A stretch of 64,000 nt of DNA from Streptomyces sp. NBC_01235 (GTDB lineage: Bacteria > Actinomycetota > Actinomycetes > Streptomycetales > Streptomycetaceae): NCBI RefSeq assembly GCF_035989285.1, contig NZ_CP108513.1, positions 1,736,001 to 1,800,000 of the forward strand, written 5' to 3'. A model generated the notes under the pieces. The model did no database searches and was not told the origin of the DNA. It worked only from the letters and a program-made list of their open reading frames with translations. How positions within the stretch are numbered: position 1 is the stretch's first letter; the number at the start of each line of letters is the position of its first letter. The position numbers and the translations under genes were made by a program. Positions 18,242 through 27,506 of this stretch are shown here, piece by piece.

Positions 18242-18310
18242 CTTGACGATTCAACTTAAAAGTAGCTTGCTGACTTGAAGTGTCAAGCGTGACGACTTGA
18301 AGCATCAATT
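18241..18310. promoter_or_regulatory. Array of three MarR-type boxes (ACTTGA-N4-TCAA)
   Basis: ACTTGA-CGAT-TCAACT (18241-18256), ACTTGA-AGTG-TCAAGC (18273-18288) and ACTTGA-AGCA-TCAATT (18295-18310). The first two start 32 bases apart and the last two 22 bases apart (two helical turns). All match the palindrome in front of the MarR pseudogene. No gene with an obvious link starts right after them; 18311-18492 holds only a 33-codon open frame from a GTG at 18388 of unknown meaning. Confidence 0.65.
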
Positions 18311-18492
18311 AAATAGCCTTTCTGCGCCGTTGCGCCTTCAAGCCATGGGCGACCTGGCACGTGGGACGATCGGAGCGGAGGTATGCCGTGGACAGGCCCG
18401 GGCGCTCGCTGGACGACGTCACGCTCACCACGTACCGCGCCGGGGACACGACGACTCCGGTCGACGCCCGCGAGCCGGGGCGGGTGTGAGCG

Positions 18493-20010
18493 GTGGCGCG
18501 TGAACTGGTGCTCGGTCTCGACGCGGGACACACGGTGACCAAGGCGGTGCTGTTCGACGCCACGGGGCGGCCGGTGGCGCACGGCAGCGGCACGCTGCCG
18601 CTGACCAGCCCTCACCCCCACTGGGTCGAGCGGGACATGGACGACGTGTGGCGGACGGCGCACCGGGCCATCGCCGCCTGTCTCGCCGAAGCGGGACCGG
18701 ACGCGGGGCGGGACGTCGCCGCGGTGGGGCTGGCCGGGCACGGCGACGGCCTGTACGCCGTCGACGAGCGGGGCCGGCCGGTACGGGCCGCGATCGTGGC
18801 GATGGACACCCGTGCCGAACCGGTGCTGGCGGAGTGGCGAGGCAGTCCGGTCTGGTCCCGGTCCCTGGAGTGGTCGGGCACGGTTCCCTTCTCGGGTTCC
18901 CCGGCCGCCCTGCTGGCCTGGCTCGCCCGCCACGAGCCGGGGGTGCTTCAGCAGGCCCGCTGGCTGTTGTCCTGCAAGGACTGGCTGCGCCTGAGGCTGA
19001 CGGGCGCGGTGGCCACCGATCCCACGGACGCCAGTGCCTCGTTCACCGACATGCGGCGTGGCGGCTACTCGCCGCAACTGCTCGGCCTGTACGGCCTCGG
19101 CGCACTCGCCGACCTGCTGCCGCCCGTCCTGGCCTGCGACGCGGTGAGCGGCACCGTCACCCGCGAGGCCGCCGCGCTCACCGGACTCACCGTGGGCACG
19201 CCCGTGGTCACGGGCGCCCATGACGTCGACGCCGCCGCGCTCGGGGTAGGCGGCACGACGCCGGGCGAACTGTGCCTGATCGCCGGATCGTTCAGCATCA
19301 ACCAGGTGGTCGGCGAGCACCCCGTCGTCGATCCGCGCTGGCAGGTCCGTCACTTCGTCCGCCCGGGGCAGTGGATGACCATGTCCACCTCGCCCGCCTC
19401 GGTGGCGAACCTGGAGTGGTTCCTGCGGGTCACGGGTGCACCGGCCGAGCAGCGGGACGGCGTCCACGAGGCGATCGGCCGTGAGGTCGAGGCCCACCTC
19501 GGCGGCCCGTCGGAGGTGTTGTTCCACCCGTTCGTCTACGGCTCGCCGCACCCGCGTCCCGCGTCCGGGACGTTCCTCGGCCTGCGCGGTTGGCACGACC
19601 GCGGCCACCTGTTGCGCGCCCTGATGGAAGGGGTCGTCCTCAATCACCGCTGGCACGTCGACGCGCTCTGCTCCAGGCTGCCGATCAGCGGGGCGGCGGC
19701 CCGGCTGACCGGCGGTGCCGCGCACAGCGAGGTGTGGAGCCAGATGTTCGCCGACGCCCTGCGGCGGCCGGTCGTGGTGACCGACGTGCGGGAGAGCGCA
19801 GCCCGCGGAGCGGCCCTGCTCGCCGCCACCGCAGTCGGGCTGCTCGACGGCGTGACGGACCCGCGCGCCGAAGCCGCCGTGCTCAGACGTCACGAACCCC
19901 ACGCCGACCGGGTCGTCGTACTCGACGAGGCGTACGAGGTGTACCGGGAGGCGCTGGAGGTTCTCGGACCGGTCTGGGGCCGCCTGGACGCGCCCGGGAC
20001 CGCCGAGTGA
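18493..20010 (+). CDS. FGGY-family carbohydrate kinase
   Basis: 505 residues from a GTG. The actin-like ATPase fold is recognisable: phosphate-1 loop GLDAGHTVTKAVLFD, GLAGHGDGLY, the central GAHDVDAAALGVG with its catalytic-base Asp, and phosphate-2/adenosine region RLTGGAAHSEVWSQMFADAL. Length is typical of xylulo-/ribulo-/erythritol-type kinases. It phosphorylates a keto-sugar or polyol made inside the cell, most likely the product of the two dehydrogenases encoded further along this island. Substrate is not fixed by sequence. It converges with the PfkB kinase gene. Confidence 0.88.
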   Translation: MARELVLGLDAGHTVTKAVLFDATGRPVAHGSGTLPLTSPHPHWVERDMDDVWRTAHRAIAACLAEAGPDAGRDVAAVGLAGHGDGLYAVDERGRPVRAAIVAMDTRAEPVLAEWRGSPVWSRSLEWSGTVPFSGSPAALLAWLARHEPGVLQQARWLLSCKDWLRLRLTGAVATDPTDASASFTDMRRGGYSPQLLGLYGLGALADLLPPVLACDAVSGTVTREAAALTGLTVGTPVVTGAHDVDAAALGVGGTTPGELCLIAGSFSINQVVGEHPVVDPRWQVRHFVRPGQWMTMSTSPASVANLEWFLRVTGAPAEQRDGVHEAIGREVEAHLGGPSEVLFHPFVYGSPHPRPASGTFLGLRGWHDRGHLLRALMEGVVLNHRWHVDALCSRLPISGAAARLTGGAAHSEVWSQMFADALRRPVVVTDVRESAARGAALLAATAVGLLDGVTDPRAEAAVLRRHEPHADRVVVLDEAYEVYREALEVLGPVWGRLDAPGTAE

Positions 20011-20020
20011 GAACGAAGCC

Positions 20021-21007
20021 CTACGTCGGGGACGGCACCCCGTCGCGGCGGTACGGCGGCTGGGCGCCCGCGCGGGTGCAGGTGTCTGCCGCGATCTCCA
20101 CGGCGTACGACAGCAGCCGGGAGAGCTCGCCGGCCTCGAGGCTGTCGACGCCTTCGCGGCTGAGTCGCCCGGTGCGGTGCAGGTGGGCGAGCACCCCGGC
20201 GGTGAAGGCGTCGCCGGCTCCCACCGTGTCGACGACATCGACCGCCGGGGCGGGCACGTGCACGTCGGCGTGGCGGCCGACGGCCCAGGCGCCCTGGGCC
20301 CCGAAGGTGATGAGGACGAGCCCCGCCCCGGACGCCAGCCAGCGGTCCGCCACCGCCTCGTAGGACTCCCCCGGGTGGAGCCAGGCCAGATCCTCGTCGC
20401 TCGCCTTCACCACGTCGGCCAGCGCCACCCACTCGGCGAACCGCCGGATGTAGGCGGCACGGTCGGTGACCAGGCCCGGCCGCACGTTCGGGTCGAGGGA
20501 CACCAGCCGCCGGCCGGCCTCCCGGCGCAGCAGTCCGTCGAGGGTCGAGGCCAGGGGTTCCAGGAGCAGTCCCAGCGAGCCGAGGTGCAGTGCCGTGTCC
20601 GGGGGCAGTGCGCCGCCGTCCGGGAGGGCGGCGAGGTGCTCGGGGCGCAGTCCGCGGTCGGCTGCGTCGCCGGCGTGGAAGGAGTAGGTGGCCGACCCGT
20701 CCTCGCGCAGGTGCACGGCGGCGAGGGTGGTGGGGTCGGACGTGGGCAGCACATGGGTGAGGCGGGTGCCGGATGCCGCGAGGTGCGCGCGCAGCAGATC
20801 GCCGAAGTGGTCGTCGGAGAGGCGGGCGAGCAGCGCCGTGGGGACTCCCAGGCGGCCGAGGCCCACGGCGACGTTGAGGCAGGAGCCGCCCGGGCGCGGC
20901 TGGAGGGCCGCGGCGCCGTCGGCCGTGCGGAGGGGAGTGAGGTCGACCAGCGCGTCTCCGGCGACGACGACGGCGGGCTGCTCTGCGGTTTCCGGTCTGG
21001 CGCTCAT
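20021..21007 (-). CDS. PfkB-family sugar kinase
   Basis: 328 residues. PfkB signature 1 is seen as RPGGSCLNVAVGLGRLG, and signature 2 with the catalytic Asp as DTVGAGDAFTAGVLAHL. This is the ribokinase/fructokinase fold. ATG at 21007 is preferred over upstream in-frame codons, which lie in the divergent promoter region. It is divergent from the binding-protein gene and convergent with the FGGY kinase. A fructokinase-like role would fit mannitol or sorbitol oxidation to fructose by the dehydrogenases downstream; this is inference from context. Confidence 0.88.
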   Translation of the reverse strand: MSARPETAEQPAVVVAGDALVDLTPLRTADGAAALQPRPGGSCLNVAVGLGRLGVPTALLARLSDDHFGDLLRAHLAASGTRLTHVLPTSDPTTLAAVHLREDGSATYSFHAGDAADRGLRPEHLAALPDGGALPPDTALHLGSLGLLLEPLASTLDGLLRREAGRRLVSLDPNVRPGLVTDRAAYIRRFAEWVALADVVKASDEDLAWLHPGESYEAVADRWLASGAGLVLITFGAQGAWAVGRHADVHVPAPAVDVVDTVGAGDAFTAGVLAHLHRTGRLSREGVDSLEAGELSRLLSYAVEIAADTCTRAGAQPPYRRDGVPSPT

Positions 21008-21263
21008 GCGGGTTCCTCGGGGAGGGGCGGCGACACGGCGGGGGGCGGGGCTGTTCGGTGGAGCCCCATCGCCCCCACAAGGACGCCGCAACGTTAAGTC
21101 CTGAGAATTTTTATCGCAAGATGTGTTAACAACGGCGCACTCTCCTGCTAATAATTCCGCCATCGAAACGCGCCCGACTCCCCAGGGACGCATCCACACC
21201 CCTCCTCCCCCCGCCGAACCTCAGTCGAGGTCCCGACGAACCGCACGAGAGGTCCCCCGTCAC

Positions 21264-22616
21264 ATGCGATCGACCAGATACGCCCTCATCGCCGGCGCCG
21301 CCGCCACAGCCCTGCTCGCCACCGCCTGTTCCGGAGCTGGAGCCGGTGGGTCTTCGGGCGGCAGCAAGAGCATCAATGTGCTGATGGTCGGCAACCCGCA
21401 GATGGAGGACATCGCGAAGCTGACCAAGAGCACGTTCACCAAGGACACCGGCATCAAGGTCAACTTCACGGTCCTTCCCGAGAACGAGCTGCGTGACAAG
21501 GTCACCCAGGACATCGCCACCCAGGCCGGCCAGTACGACGTCGCCACCATCGGCGCCTACGAGGTACCGATCTGGACCAAGAACGGCTGGCTGCACGAGC
21601 TGGGCTCCTACGCCGACAAGGACACCGGCTTCGACAAGGCCGACCTGCTCAAGCCGATGGTGCAGTCGCTGTCGGGCTCCGACGGCAAGCTCTACGCCCT
21701 GCCGTTCTACGGCGAGTCCTCGATGCTCATGTACAACAAGGACGTCATGGCGGCGAAGGGCGTCACGGTGCCCGAGCATCCGACCTGGCAGCAGATCGCC
21801 GACATCGCGGCCAGGGTCGACGGCGCCGAGCCCGGTATGAAGGGCATCTGCCTGCGCGGACTGGCCGGCTGGGGTGAGCTGGGGGCGCCGCTGACGAGTG
21901 TGGTCAACACCTTCGGCGGCACCTGGTTCACCAAGGACTGGAAGGCGCAGGTCAACAGCCCTGCGTTCAAGAAGGCCACGAACTTCTACGTGAACCTGGT
22001 CAGGCAGCATGGTGAGGCGGGCGCCCCGCAGGCCGGGTTCACCGAGTGCCTGAACGCGTTGAGCCAGAAGAAGGCCGCGATGTGGTACGACGCGACCAGC
22101 GCGGCCGGGTCGCTGGAGGACCCCGCCTCCAGCAAGATCGCCGGCCATGTCGGCTACGCCTACGCGCCGACCGTACAGACCAAGAGCAGCGGCTGGCTGT
22201 GGGCCTGGGCGTGGGCCATGCCCAAGACCACCAAGAACGCCGACGCGGCCTCGAAGTTCATGCTGTGGGCGTCCAGCAAGAAGTACGAGAACCTGGTCGG
22301 CGCCAAGCTGGGCTGGTCGCGTGTCCCGGCCGGCAAGCGGGCCAGCACCTACGCCATTCCCCAGTACCAGAAGGCCGCCGGATCGTTCGGTGACATCACG
22401 CTGAAGTCCATCGAGCAGGCCGACCCGGCCAACCCCGGCGTCCAGCCGAGGCCGACGGTGGGCATCCAGTACGTGGCGATCCCCGAGTTCCAGGACCTGG
22501 GCACCAAGGTCACCCAGGAGATCTCCGCCGCCATCGCCGGCAAGACATCCGTGGACAAGGCCCTCGACGACGGCCAGAAGCTCGCCGAGGACGTCGCCAA
22601 GAACTACCAGAAGTGA
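21264..22616 (+). CDS. Sugar/polyol ABC transporter substrate-binding lipoprotein (SmoE-like)
   Basis: 450 residues, lipobox TACS after a short signal peptide; family 1 extracellular binding protein. The stretch VTQDIATQAGQYDVATIGAY followed by EVPIWTKNGWL is close to the SmoE/MtlE sorbitol-mannitol binding proteins. ATG follows GAGAGG. The divergent region upstream (21008-21263) includes an AT-rich segment around 21090-21130, likely the shared promoter. First gene of a transporter-dehydrogenase-regulator operon; a hairpin after its stop would favour its higher expression. Confidence 0.9.
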   Translation: MRSTRYALIAGAAATALLATACSGAGAGGSSGGSKSINVLMVGNPQMEDIAKLTKSTFTKDTGIKVNFTVLPENELRDKVTQDIATQAGQYDVATIGAYEVPIWTKNGWLHELGSYADKDTGFDKADLLKPMVQSLSGSDGKLYALPFYGESSMLMYNKDVMAAKGVTVPEHPTWQQIADIAARVDGAEPGMKGICLRGLAGWGELGAPLTSVVNTFGGTWFTKDWKAQVNSPAFKKATNFYVNLVRQHGEAGAPQAGFTECLNALSQKKAAMWYDATSAAGSLEDPASSKIAGHVGYAYAPTVQTKSSGWLWAWAWAMPKTTKNADAASKFMLWASSKKYENLVGAKLGWSRVPAGKRASTYAIPQYQKAAGSFGDITLKSIEQADPANPGVQPRPTVGIQYVAIPEFQDLGTKVTQEISAAIAGKTSVDKALDDGQKLAEDVAKNYQK

Positions 22617-22624
22617 CCTTCACC

Positions 22625-22652
22625 GCCCGGCCGGCCCCGTCGCCGGCCGGGC
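22625..22652 (+). promoter_or_regulatory. Intercistronic hairpin after the binding-protein gene
   Basis: GCCCGGCCGGC and its exact complement (11-base stem, six-base loop) lie just after the stop. Such elements between a binding-protein gene and its permease genes typically act as partial terminators or protect the upstream message. Confidence 0.65.
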
Positions 22653-22696
22653 ACCGCCTCCCCCACCCCGGCCGTCACCGGCAGAGGAAACCCTTC

Positions 22697-23656
22697 ATGA
22701 CCACGCTCACCGCACCACCCAAGACCGCACCACCACCCGCCCGGCCCCGGAAATCCCCGGGCACAGCCAAGTGGAAGCGGCGTATCCCGCTGCTGCCGGC
22801 ACTGATCTTCACCATCGCCGTCACCCAGCTGCCGTTCGTGGCCACCCTCGTCATCTCCACCTTCCAGTGGAACATCCTCAAGCCGGGCGAGAGGCACTTC
22901 GTCGGCCTGGACAACTTCACGTTCGTCTTCACCGACGAACGGCTGCGCACGGCCGTCCTCAACACCATCGTCCTGACCGCGTCGGTGGTGCTCCTCAGCG
23001 TCGTCCTCGGACTGGGTCTGGCGATGCTGCTCGACCGCCGCTTCACCGGCCGCGGCCTGGCCCGCACCCTGCTCATCGCACCGTTCCTGGTCATGCCGGT
23101 CGCGGCCGCACTGCTGTTCAAACACGCCCTCTACAACCCCGACTACGGCCTGCTCAACGGCACCCTGAACACCGTCTACCGGCTGTTCGGCGCGGACAAC
23201 GGCCCCACCGTCGACTGGATCTCCTCCTACCCCATGCCGGCCGTCGTCCTCTCGCTGGTGTGGCAGTGGACGCCGTTCATGATGCTGATCCTCCTGGCCG
23301 GCCTGCAGGCCCAGCCCGGTGACGTCCTGGAAGCGGCCCGCATGGACGGCGCGTCGGCGATGGCGACCTTCCGGCACATCACGCTGCCGCACCTGCGCCA
23401 GTACATCGAACTGGGCGTCCTGCTCGGCACGATCTACATCGTGCAGACCTTCGACGCGGTCTACACCATCACCCAGGGCGGCCCCGGCTCACAGACCACC
23501 AACCTGCCCTACGAGATCTACCTGACCATGTTCCGCAAGTACGAATACGGCCAGGCGGCCGCCGCCGGCGTCGTCGTCGTCCTCGGCGCCATCGTGATCG
23601 CGACCTTCGCACTGCGCACCATCGCATCACTCTTCCGCGAGGAGGCATCCCGATGA
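22697..23656 (+). CDS. Sugar ABC transporter permease 1 (MalF-type)
   Basis: 319 residues starting MTTLTAPPK. Six membrane segments after a basic N-terminus; the ATPase-contact EAA loop reads EAARMDGASAMATFRHITLP. A Gly-rich cytoplasmic/periplasmic turn TQGGPGSQTTNLPY near the C-terminus is typical of MalF-like permeases. It pairs with the next gene, overlapping by ATGA. No nucleotide-binding subunit is encoded nearby; in streptomycetes a shared ATPase such as MsiK serves several sugar permeases. Confidence 0.93.
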   Translation: MTTLTAPPKTAPPPARPRKSPGTAKWKRRIPLLPALIFTIAVTQLPFVATLVISTFQWNILKPGERHFVGLDNFTFVFTDERLRTAVLNTIVLTASVVLLSVVLGLGLAMLLDRRFTGRGLARTLLIAPFLVMPVAAALLFKHALYNPDYGLLNGTLNTVYRLFGADNGPTVDWISSYPMPAVVLSLVWQWTPFMMLILLAGLQAQPGDVLEAARMDGASAMATFRHITLPHLRQYIELGVLLGTIYIVQTFDAVYTITQGGPGSQTTNLPYEIYLTMFRKYEYGQAAAAGVVVVLGAIVIATFALRTIASLFREEASR

Positions 23657-24537
23657 CTCACGCAGCCCTCGCCGCACCCGGCGCCAGGTTCAAGAAGCTC
23701 CTGCACCGAGGCGACGACCACGGCAGTGCACCCAAACTCTCACCGCTGTGGACGTTCACCGCCTGGCTGGCCACGCTGGCGTTCTTCGCACCGGTGGCGT
23801 GGATGGTCCTCACCTCCTTCCACCAGGAAGCCGACGCCGCCACCAACCCGCCCACCCCCTTCGCCCCGCTCACCCTCGACCAGTACAAGCTGCTGTTCAG
23901 CCGCGACATCACCCCCTTCCTCCTCAACTCGGCCATGGCCAGCATCCTTTCCACACTGCTCGTGCTCGCCCTGGCGGTGCCCGCGGCCTACGCGCTGTCC
24001 ATCAAACCGGTCCAGAAGTGGACCGACGTGATGTTCTTCTTCCTGTCCACCAAGTTCCTCCCCGCCATCGCCGCCCTGCTGCCGGTCTACCTGATCGTCA
24101 AGGACGCCGGAATGCTGGACAACGTATGGACACTCGTCATCCTCTACACCGCCATGAACCTCCCGATCGCGGTGTGGATGATGCGCTCCTTCCTCGCCGA
24201 GGTCCCCAAGGAGATCCTCGAGGCCGCCGAAGTCGACGGCGCCGGCCTGCTCACCGTGCTGTGGCGGGTCGTCGCACCCGTCGCCATGCCCGGACTCGCC
24301 GCCACCTCGCTGATCTGCTTCATCTTCAGCTGGAACGAGTTCATGTTCGCCGTCAACCTCACCGCCACCCAGGCATCCACCGCCCCGGTCTTCCTCGTCG
24401 GCTTCATCACCAACGAAGGCCTCTTCCTCGCCCGGCTCTGCGCCGCCGCCACCCTGGTCTCCCTGCCGGTCCTCATCGCCGGCTTCGCCGCCCAGGACAA
24501 ACTCGTCCGCGGCCTCTCCCTGGGAGCCGTGAAGTGA
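23653..24537 (+). CDS. Sugar ABC transporter permease 2 (MalG-type)
   Basis: 294 residues, six membrane segments; EAA loop EAAEVDGAGLLTVLWRVVAP. The sequence FIFSWNEFMFAVNLT is characteristic of MalG-type partners. Its start overlaps the first permease and its stop overlaps the first dehydrogenase (GTGA), so uptake and oxidation are translationally coupled. Confidence 0.93.
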   Translation: MTHAALAAPGARFKKLLHRGDDHGSAPKLSPLWTFTAWLATLAFFAPVAWMVLTSFHQEADAATNPPTPFAPLTLDQYKLLFSRDITPFLLNSAMASILSTLLVLALAVPAAYALSIKPVQKWTDVMFFFLSTKFLPAIAALLPVYLIVKDAGMLDNVWTLVILYTAMNLPIAVWMMRSFLAEVPKEILEAAEVDGAGLLTVLWRVVAPVAMPGLAATSLICFIFSWNEFMFAVNLTATQASTAPVFLVGFITNEGLFLARLCAAATLVSLPVLIAGFAAQDKLVRGLSLGAVK

Positions 24538-25541
24538 AGGCGGCCGTCATCACCCGGCCCGGCAGCGTCGAACTCGCCACTGTCGACGACCCCGTCCCCG
24601 GCGCGCGCGAGGTCGTCGTCGAGGTCGCGGCCTGTGGTCTGTGCGGGACCGATCTGCACATACTCCAGGGCGAGTTCGCACCGAAGCTGCCCATCATCCC
24701 CGGCCACGAGTTCGCCGGAGAGGTCGTGGGCCTCGGCAGCGAGGTCACCGAACTCGCCATCGGCGACCAGGTCGCCGTGGACCCGTCGCTGTACTGCAAC
24801 GAGTGTCACTACTGCCGCACCGGCCGCAACAACCTCTGCGAACGGTGGGGCGCGATCGGGGTCACCCACCCGGGCGGCGCCGCCGAGTTCGTGGCCGCCC
24901 CCGTCGCCAACTGCACGATCCTGCCCGACAGCGTACGCGCCGAGGACGCGGCCCTGATCGAGCCGCTGTCCTGCGCCATCCGCGGCTACGACGTCCTGCG
25001 CAGCCGCCTCGCCTCCCGCGTGCTCGTCTACGGCGCCGGAACCATGGGCCTGATGATGCTCCAGCTCGCCAAGGCCACCGGCGCCGCGAGCGTCGACGTC
25101 GTCGATGTCAACGCCGAACGTCTGTCCACGGCATGGCAGTTGGGCTGCTCCGCCGCTGCCGCGTCCGCCGACGAGCTCGACCGGCCGCGCTACGGCTGGG
25201 ATCTGGTCGTCGACGCGACCGGCAACGCCGCCGCCATCCAGGACGCCCTCGGGCGGGTCGGCAGGGGCGGCACGTACCTGCAGTTCGGGGTCTCCGACTA
25301 CGCGACGACGGCCACCATCTCGCCGTACCGCATCTACAACCAGGAGATCACCATCACCGGCTCCATGGCCGTCCTGCACAGCTTCGAACGCGCGGCGGAC
25401 CTCTTCGCCACCGGTGTCATCGACCCGCGCGTCTTCATCAGCGACCGCCTCCCCCTGGCGGCGTTCCCGGACGCGGTCGCCCGCTTCCAGGCGGGCGTCG
25501 GCCGCAAGATCCAGATCCAGCCCGGCCTCGCCCCCGCGTGA
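24534..25541 (+). CDS. Zinc-dependent alcohol (polyol) dehydrogenase 1
   Basis: 335 residues, medium-chain dehydrogenase. Catalytic zinc ligands are in GLCGTDLH and PGHEFAG, structural-zinc cysteines in YCNECHYCRTGRNNLC, and the nucleotide fold begins VLVYGAGTMGLM. The acidic residue VVDVNAER after the second strand favours NAD+. Closest in pattern to sorbitol/L-iditol/threonine-type dehydrogenases. It should oxidise the imported polyol to a ketose. GTG start in a GTGA overlap with the permease. Confidence 0.9.
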   Translation: MKAAVITRPGSVELATVDDPVPGAREVVVEVAACGLCGTDLHILQGEFAPKLPIIPGHEFAGEVVGLGSEVTELAIGDQVAVDPSLYCNECHYCRTGRNNLCERWGAIGVTHPGGAAEFVAAPVANCTILPDSVRAEDAALIEPLSCAIRGYDVLRSRLASRVLVYGAGTMGLMMLQLAKATGAASVDVVDVNAERLSTAWQLGCSAAAASADELDRPRYGWDLVVDATGNAAAIQDALGRVGRGGTYLQFGVSDYATTATISPYRIYNQEITITGSMAVLHSFERAADLFATGVIDPRVFISDRLPLAAFPDAVARFQAGVGRKIQIQPGLAPA

Positions 25542-25566
25542 ACGCCCGAACCGAACGGACTCCCCC

Positions 25567-26601
25567 ATGGCCCACCAGATCCGCCGCGTCCTCGTCCGCT
25601 CCCTGGACGACATCACCCTCGAACGGGTGCCCGCCCCCGTCCCCGGGGACGACGAACTCCTCATACGCGCCACGGTCGTCGGGGTGTGCGGCTCCGACAC
25701 CCATGCGGCGGCCGGCCACCACCCCTTCATCGACCTTCCCTACCGCCCCGGTCACGAGGCCGTCGGCGTCGTCGTCGCGGCAGGGAAGGGAGCAGAGGAC
25801 TTCACGACCGGCGACCGGGTGATCATCGAGCCCAACCTGTACTGCGGCCGGTGCCCGCAGTGCCGCTCCGGCCGCTACAACATCTGCCAGGAACTGAAGG
25901 TCTTCGGCTGCCAGACGCCCGGCGCCATGACCGACCTGTTCACCATCCCCGCCGACCGCGTCCACCGCGTCCCCGACGGCATGACCGACATCGAGGCCGC
26001 CCTCGTCGAGCCCCTGGCCACCCCGGTGCACGCCGTGGCGAAGGCCGGGGACCTCACCGGCCGCACGGTCGCCGTGCTCGGCGCCGGGCCCATCGGTCTG
26101 CTCGTCCTCGCCGCCGCCCGGCACGCGGGCGCCGCGAAGATCGCCGTCACCGACCTGCTGCCGGGCAAGCGGGATCGCGCCCTGCGCCTCGGAGCCGACT
26201 CGGCCCTGCCCGCCGACGCCGCCGACCTCGCCGACCAGGCCCGGGAGGCGCTCGGCGGACCGGTCGACGTGGTCTTCGACTGCGTCGCGCGCGAACAGTC
26301 CATCGCCCAGGCCACCGACCTGGTCACCAAGGGCGGCACGATCATCGTCGTCGGAGTGGGAGCCGCGGGGACCACCCCCGTCCGCCTCGACCTGGTGCAG
26401 GACCGGGAGATCCGCATCGAGGGCACTCTGATGTACACCGGCGACGACTACCGCACCGCGATGGCGCTGATCGCTTCGGGCGCCGTCGACACCGCCGAGA
26501 TCGTCACCGCCACCTACCCCCTGGAGGACGCCGCCAAGGCTTTCGCCGCATCCGCCGACCCCCAGCACGTCAAGGTGCTGGTCACTGTGGAGGGCCCATA
26601 G
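25567..26601 (+). CDS. Zinc-dependent alcohol (polyol) dehydrogenase 2
   Basis: 344 residues, another medium-chain dehydrogenase, only moderately similar to the preceding one. Catalytic zinc region GVCGSDTHAAAGHHP and PGHEAVG; structural cysteines YCGRCPQCRSGRYNIC; dinucleotide fold VAVLGAGPIGLLVL. Two such enzymes in one operon could oxidise different positions or successive intermediates. It starts 25 bases after the first dehydrogenase and is followed by the DeoR regulator. Confidence 0.9.
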   Translation: MAHQIRRVLVRSLDDITLERVPAPVPGDDELLIRATVVGVCGSDTHAAAGHHPFIDLPYRPGHEAVGVVVAAGKGAEDFTTGDRVIIEPNLYCGRCPQCRSGRYNICQELKVFGCQTPGAMTDLFTIPADRVHRVPDGMTDIEAALVEPLATPVHAVAKAGDLTGRTVAVLGAGPIGLLVLAAARHAGAAKIAVTDLLPGKRDRALRLGADSALPADAADLADQAREALGGPVDVVFDCVAREQSIAQATDLVTKGGTIIVVGVGAAGTTPVRLDLVQDREIRIEGTLMYTGDDYRTAMALIASGAVDTAEIVTATYPLEDAAKAFAASADPQHVKVLVTVEGP

Positions 26602-26684
26602 GCCCCGGAAGCCGGACGGGCCCAGGCCCGCACCGGCCCGTGTGGGAAACTGCGAGACCGGAGCGATCGGGAAGGAGGGGCGCT

Positions 26685-27506
26685 GTGACCGCCCGTACGC
26701 GACTGTCACAGGCCGCCGTCGAGGAGCGGCGTCAGGCCGTGCTGCGGTATGTCGCCGAACACGGCGAGACCCGCATCGACGACCTCGCCCGGCACTTCGA
26801 CGTCAGTCTGATGACGATGCACCGGGACCTGGACGACCTCGCCGGGCGCCATCTGCTGCGCAAGGAGCGCGGGCGGGCCGTCGCCTTCCCCGCCCTCACC
26901 ATGGAGACGGCCACCCGCTTCCGTGAGAACAGCGCCCTCGCGGCCAAGAACGCGCTGTGCGCCGCCGTCGCCGACCGGATCAGGCCGGGCAGTACGGTGC
27001 TCATGGAGGACTCGACCACCCTGTTCCCCCTGGTCCCCACGCTGCTCCGGGTGGACCAGCTCCACGTCGTCACCAACTCCGTCGGCCTCGCACAGCGCCT
27101 CGGGTCCGCGGCCGGCGTGAGCGTCACCCTGCTGGGCGGCCACTACCGCGGTGACTTCAACTCCTGCACCGGCCCCACCGTCACCCGCGCCCTGTCCCGG
27201 ATCCGGGCCGACCTCGCCCTGATGTCGGCCACGGCCGTCCTTGAGGGCCGGCTCTTCCACCCCGTCAACGACTACGTCGAGGTGAAGCTCGCCATGCTCG
27301 GCTCCGCCGAACAGGCGCTGCTCCTGGTGGACCACTCGAAGTTCGGCAAGACCGCCACGTACGCGTACGGCACCGTGGCCGACTACCACACCGTCATCAC
27401 CGACACCGGCACGCCCGACGCGGAACTCGAGGCCATGCGCGACCTCGGAGTCGACGTCGAGACGGTCGAGGTCGAGACGGTCGAACCCGAAGAGCCCTCC
27501 CCATGA
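26685..27506 (+). CDS. DeoR-family transcriptional regulator
   Basis: 273 residues from a GTG with RBS GAAGGAGG. N-terminal winged helix (about 12-65: RRQAVLRYVAEHGETRIDDL, then HFDVSLMTMHRDLDDL) and a C-terminal DeoR sugar-phosphate sensor domain with VLMEDSTT, VVTNS and LGGHYR. Members repress sugar operons and are released by a sugar phosphate, here probably the product of one of the kinases. It is encoded in the operon it most likely controls. Confidence 0.9.
   Translation: MTARTRLSQAAVEERRQAVLRYVAEHGETRIDDLARHFDVSLMTMHRDLDDLAGRHLLRKERGRAVAFPALTMETATRFRENSALAAKNALCAAVADRIRPGSTVLMEDSTTLFPLVPTLLRVDQLHVVTNSVGLAQRLGSAAGVSVTLLGGHYRGDFNSCTGPTVTRALSRIRADLALMSATAVLEGRLFHPVNDYVEVKLAMLGSAEQALLLVDHSKFGKTATYAYGTVADYHTVITDTGTPDAELEAMRDLGVDVETVEVETVEPEEPSP

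Noticed and set aside
18388..18489. 33-codon open frame from GTG before the FGGY kinase
   Set aside because: Short, no recognisable domain and no clear ribosome site; mentioned as part of the spacer only.
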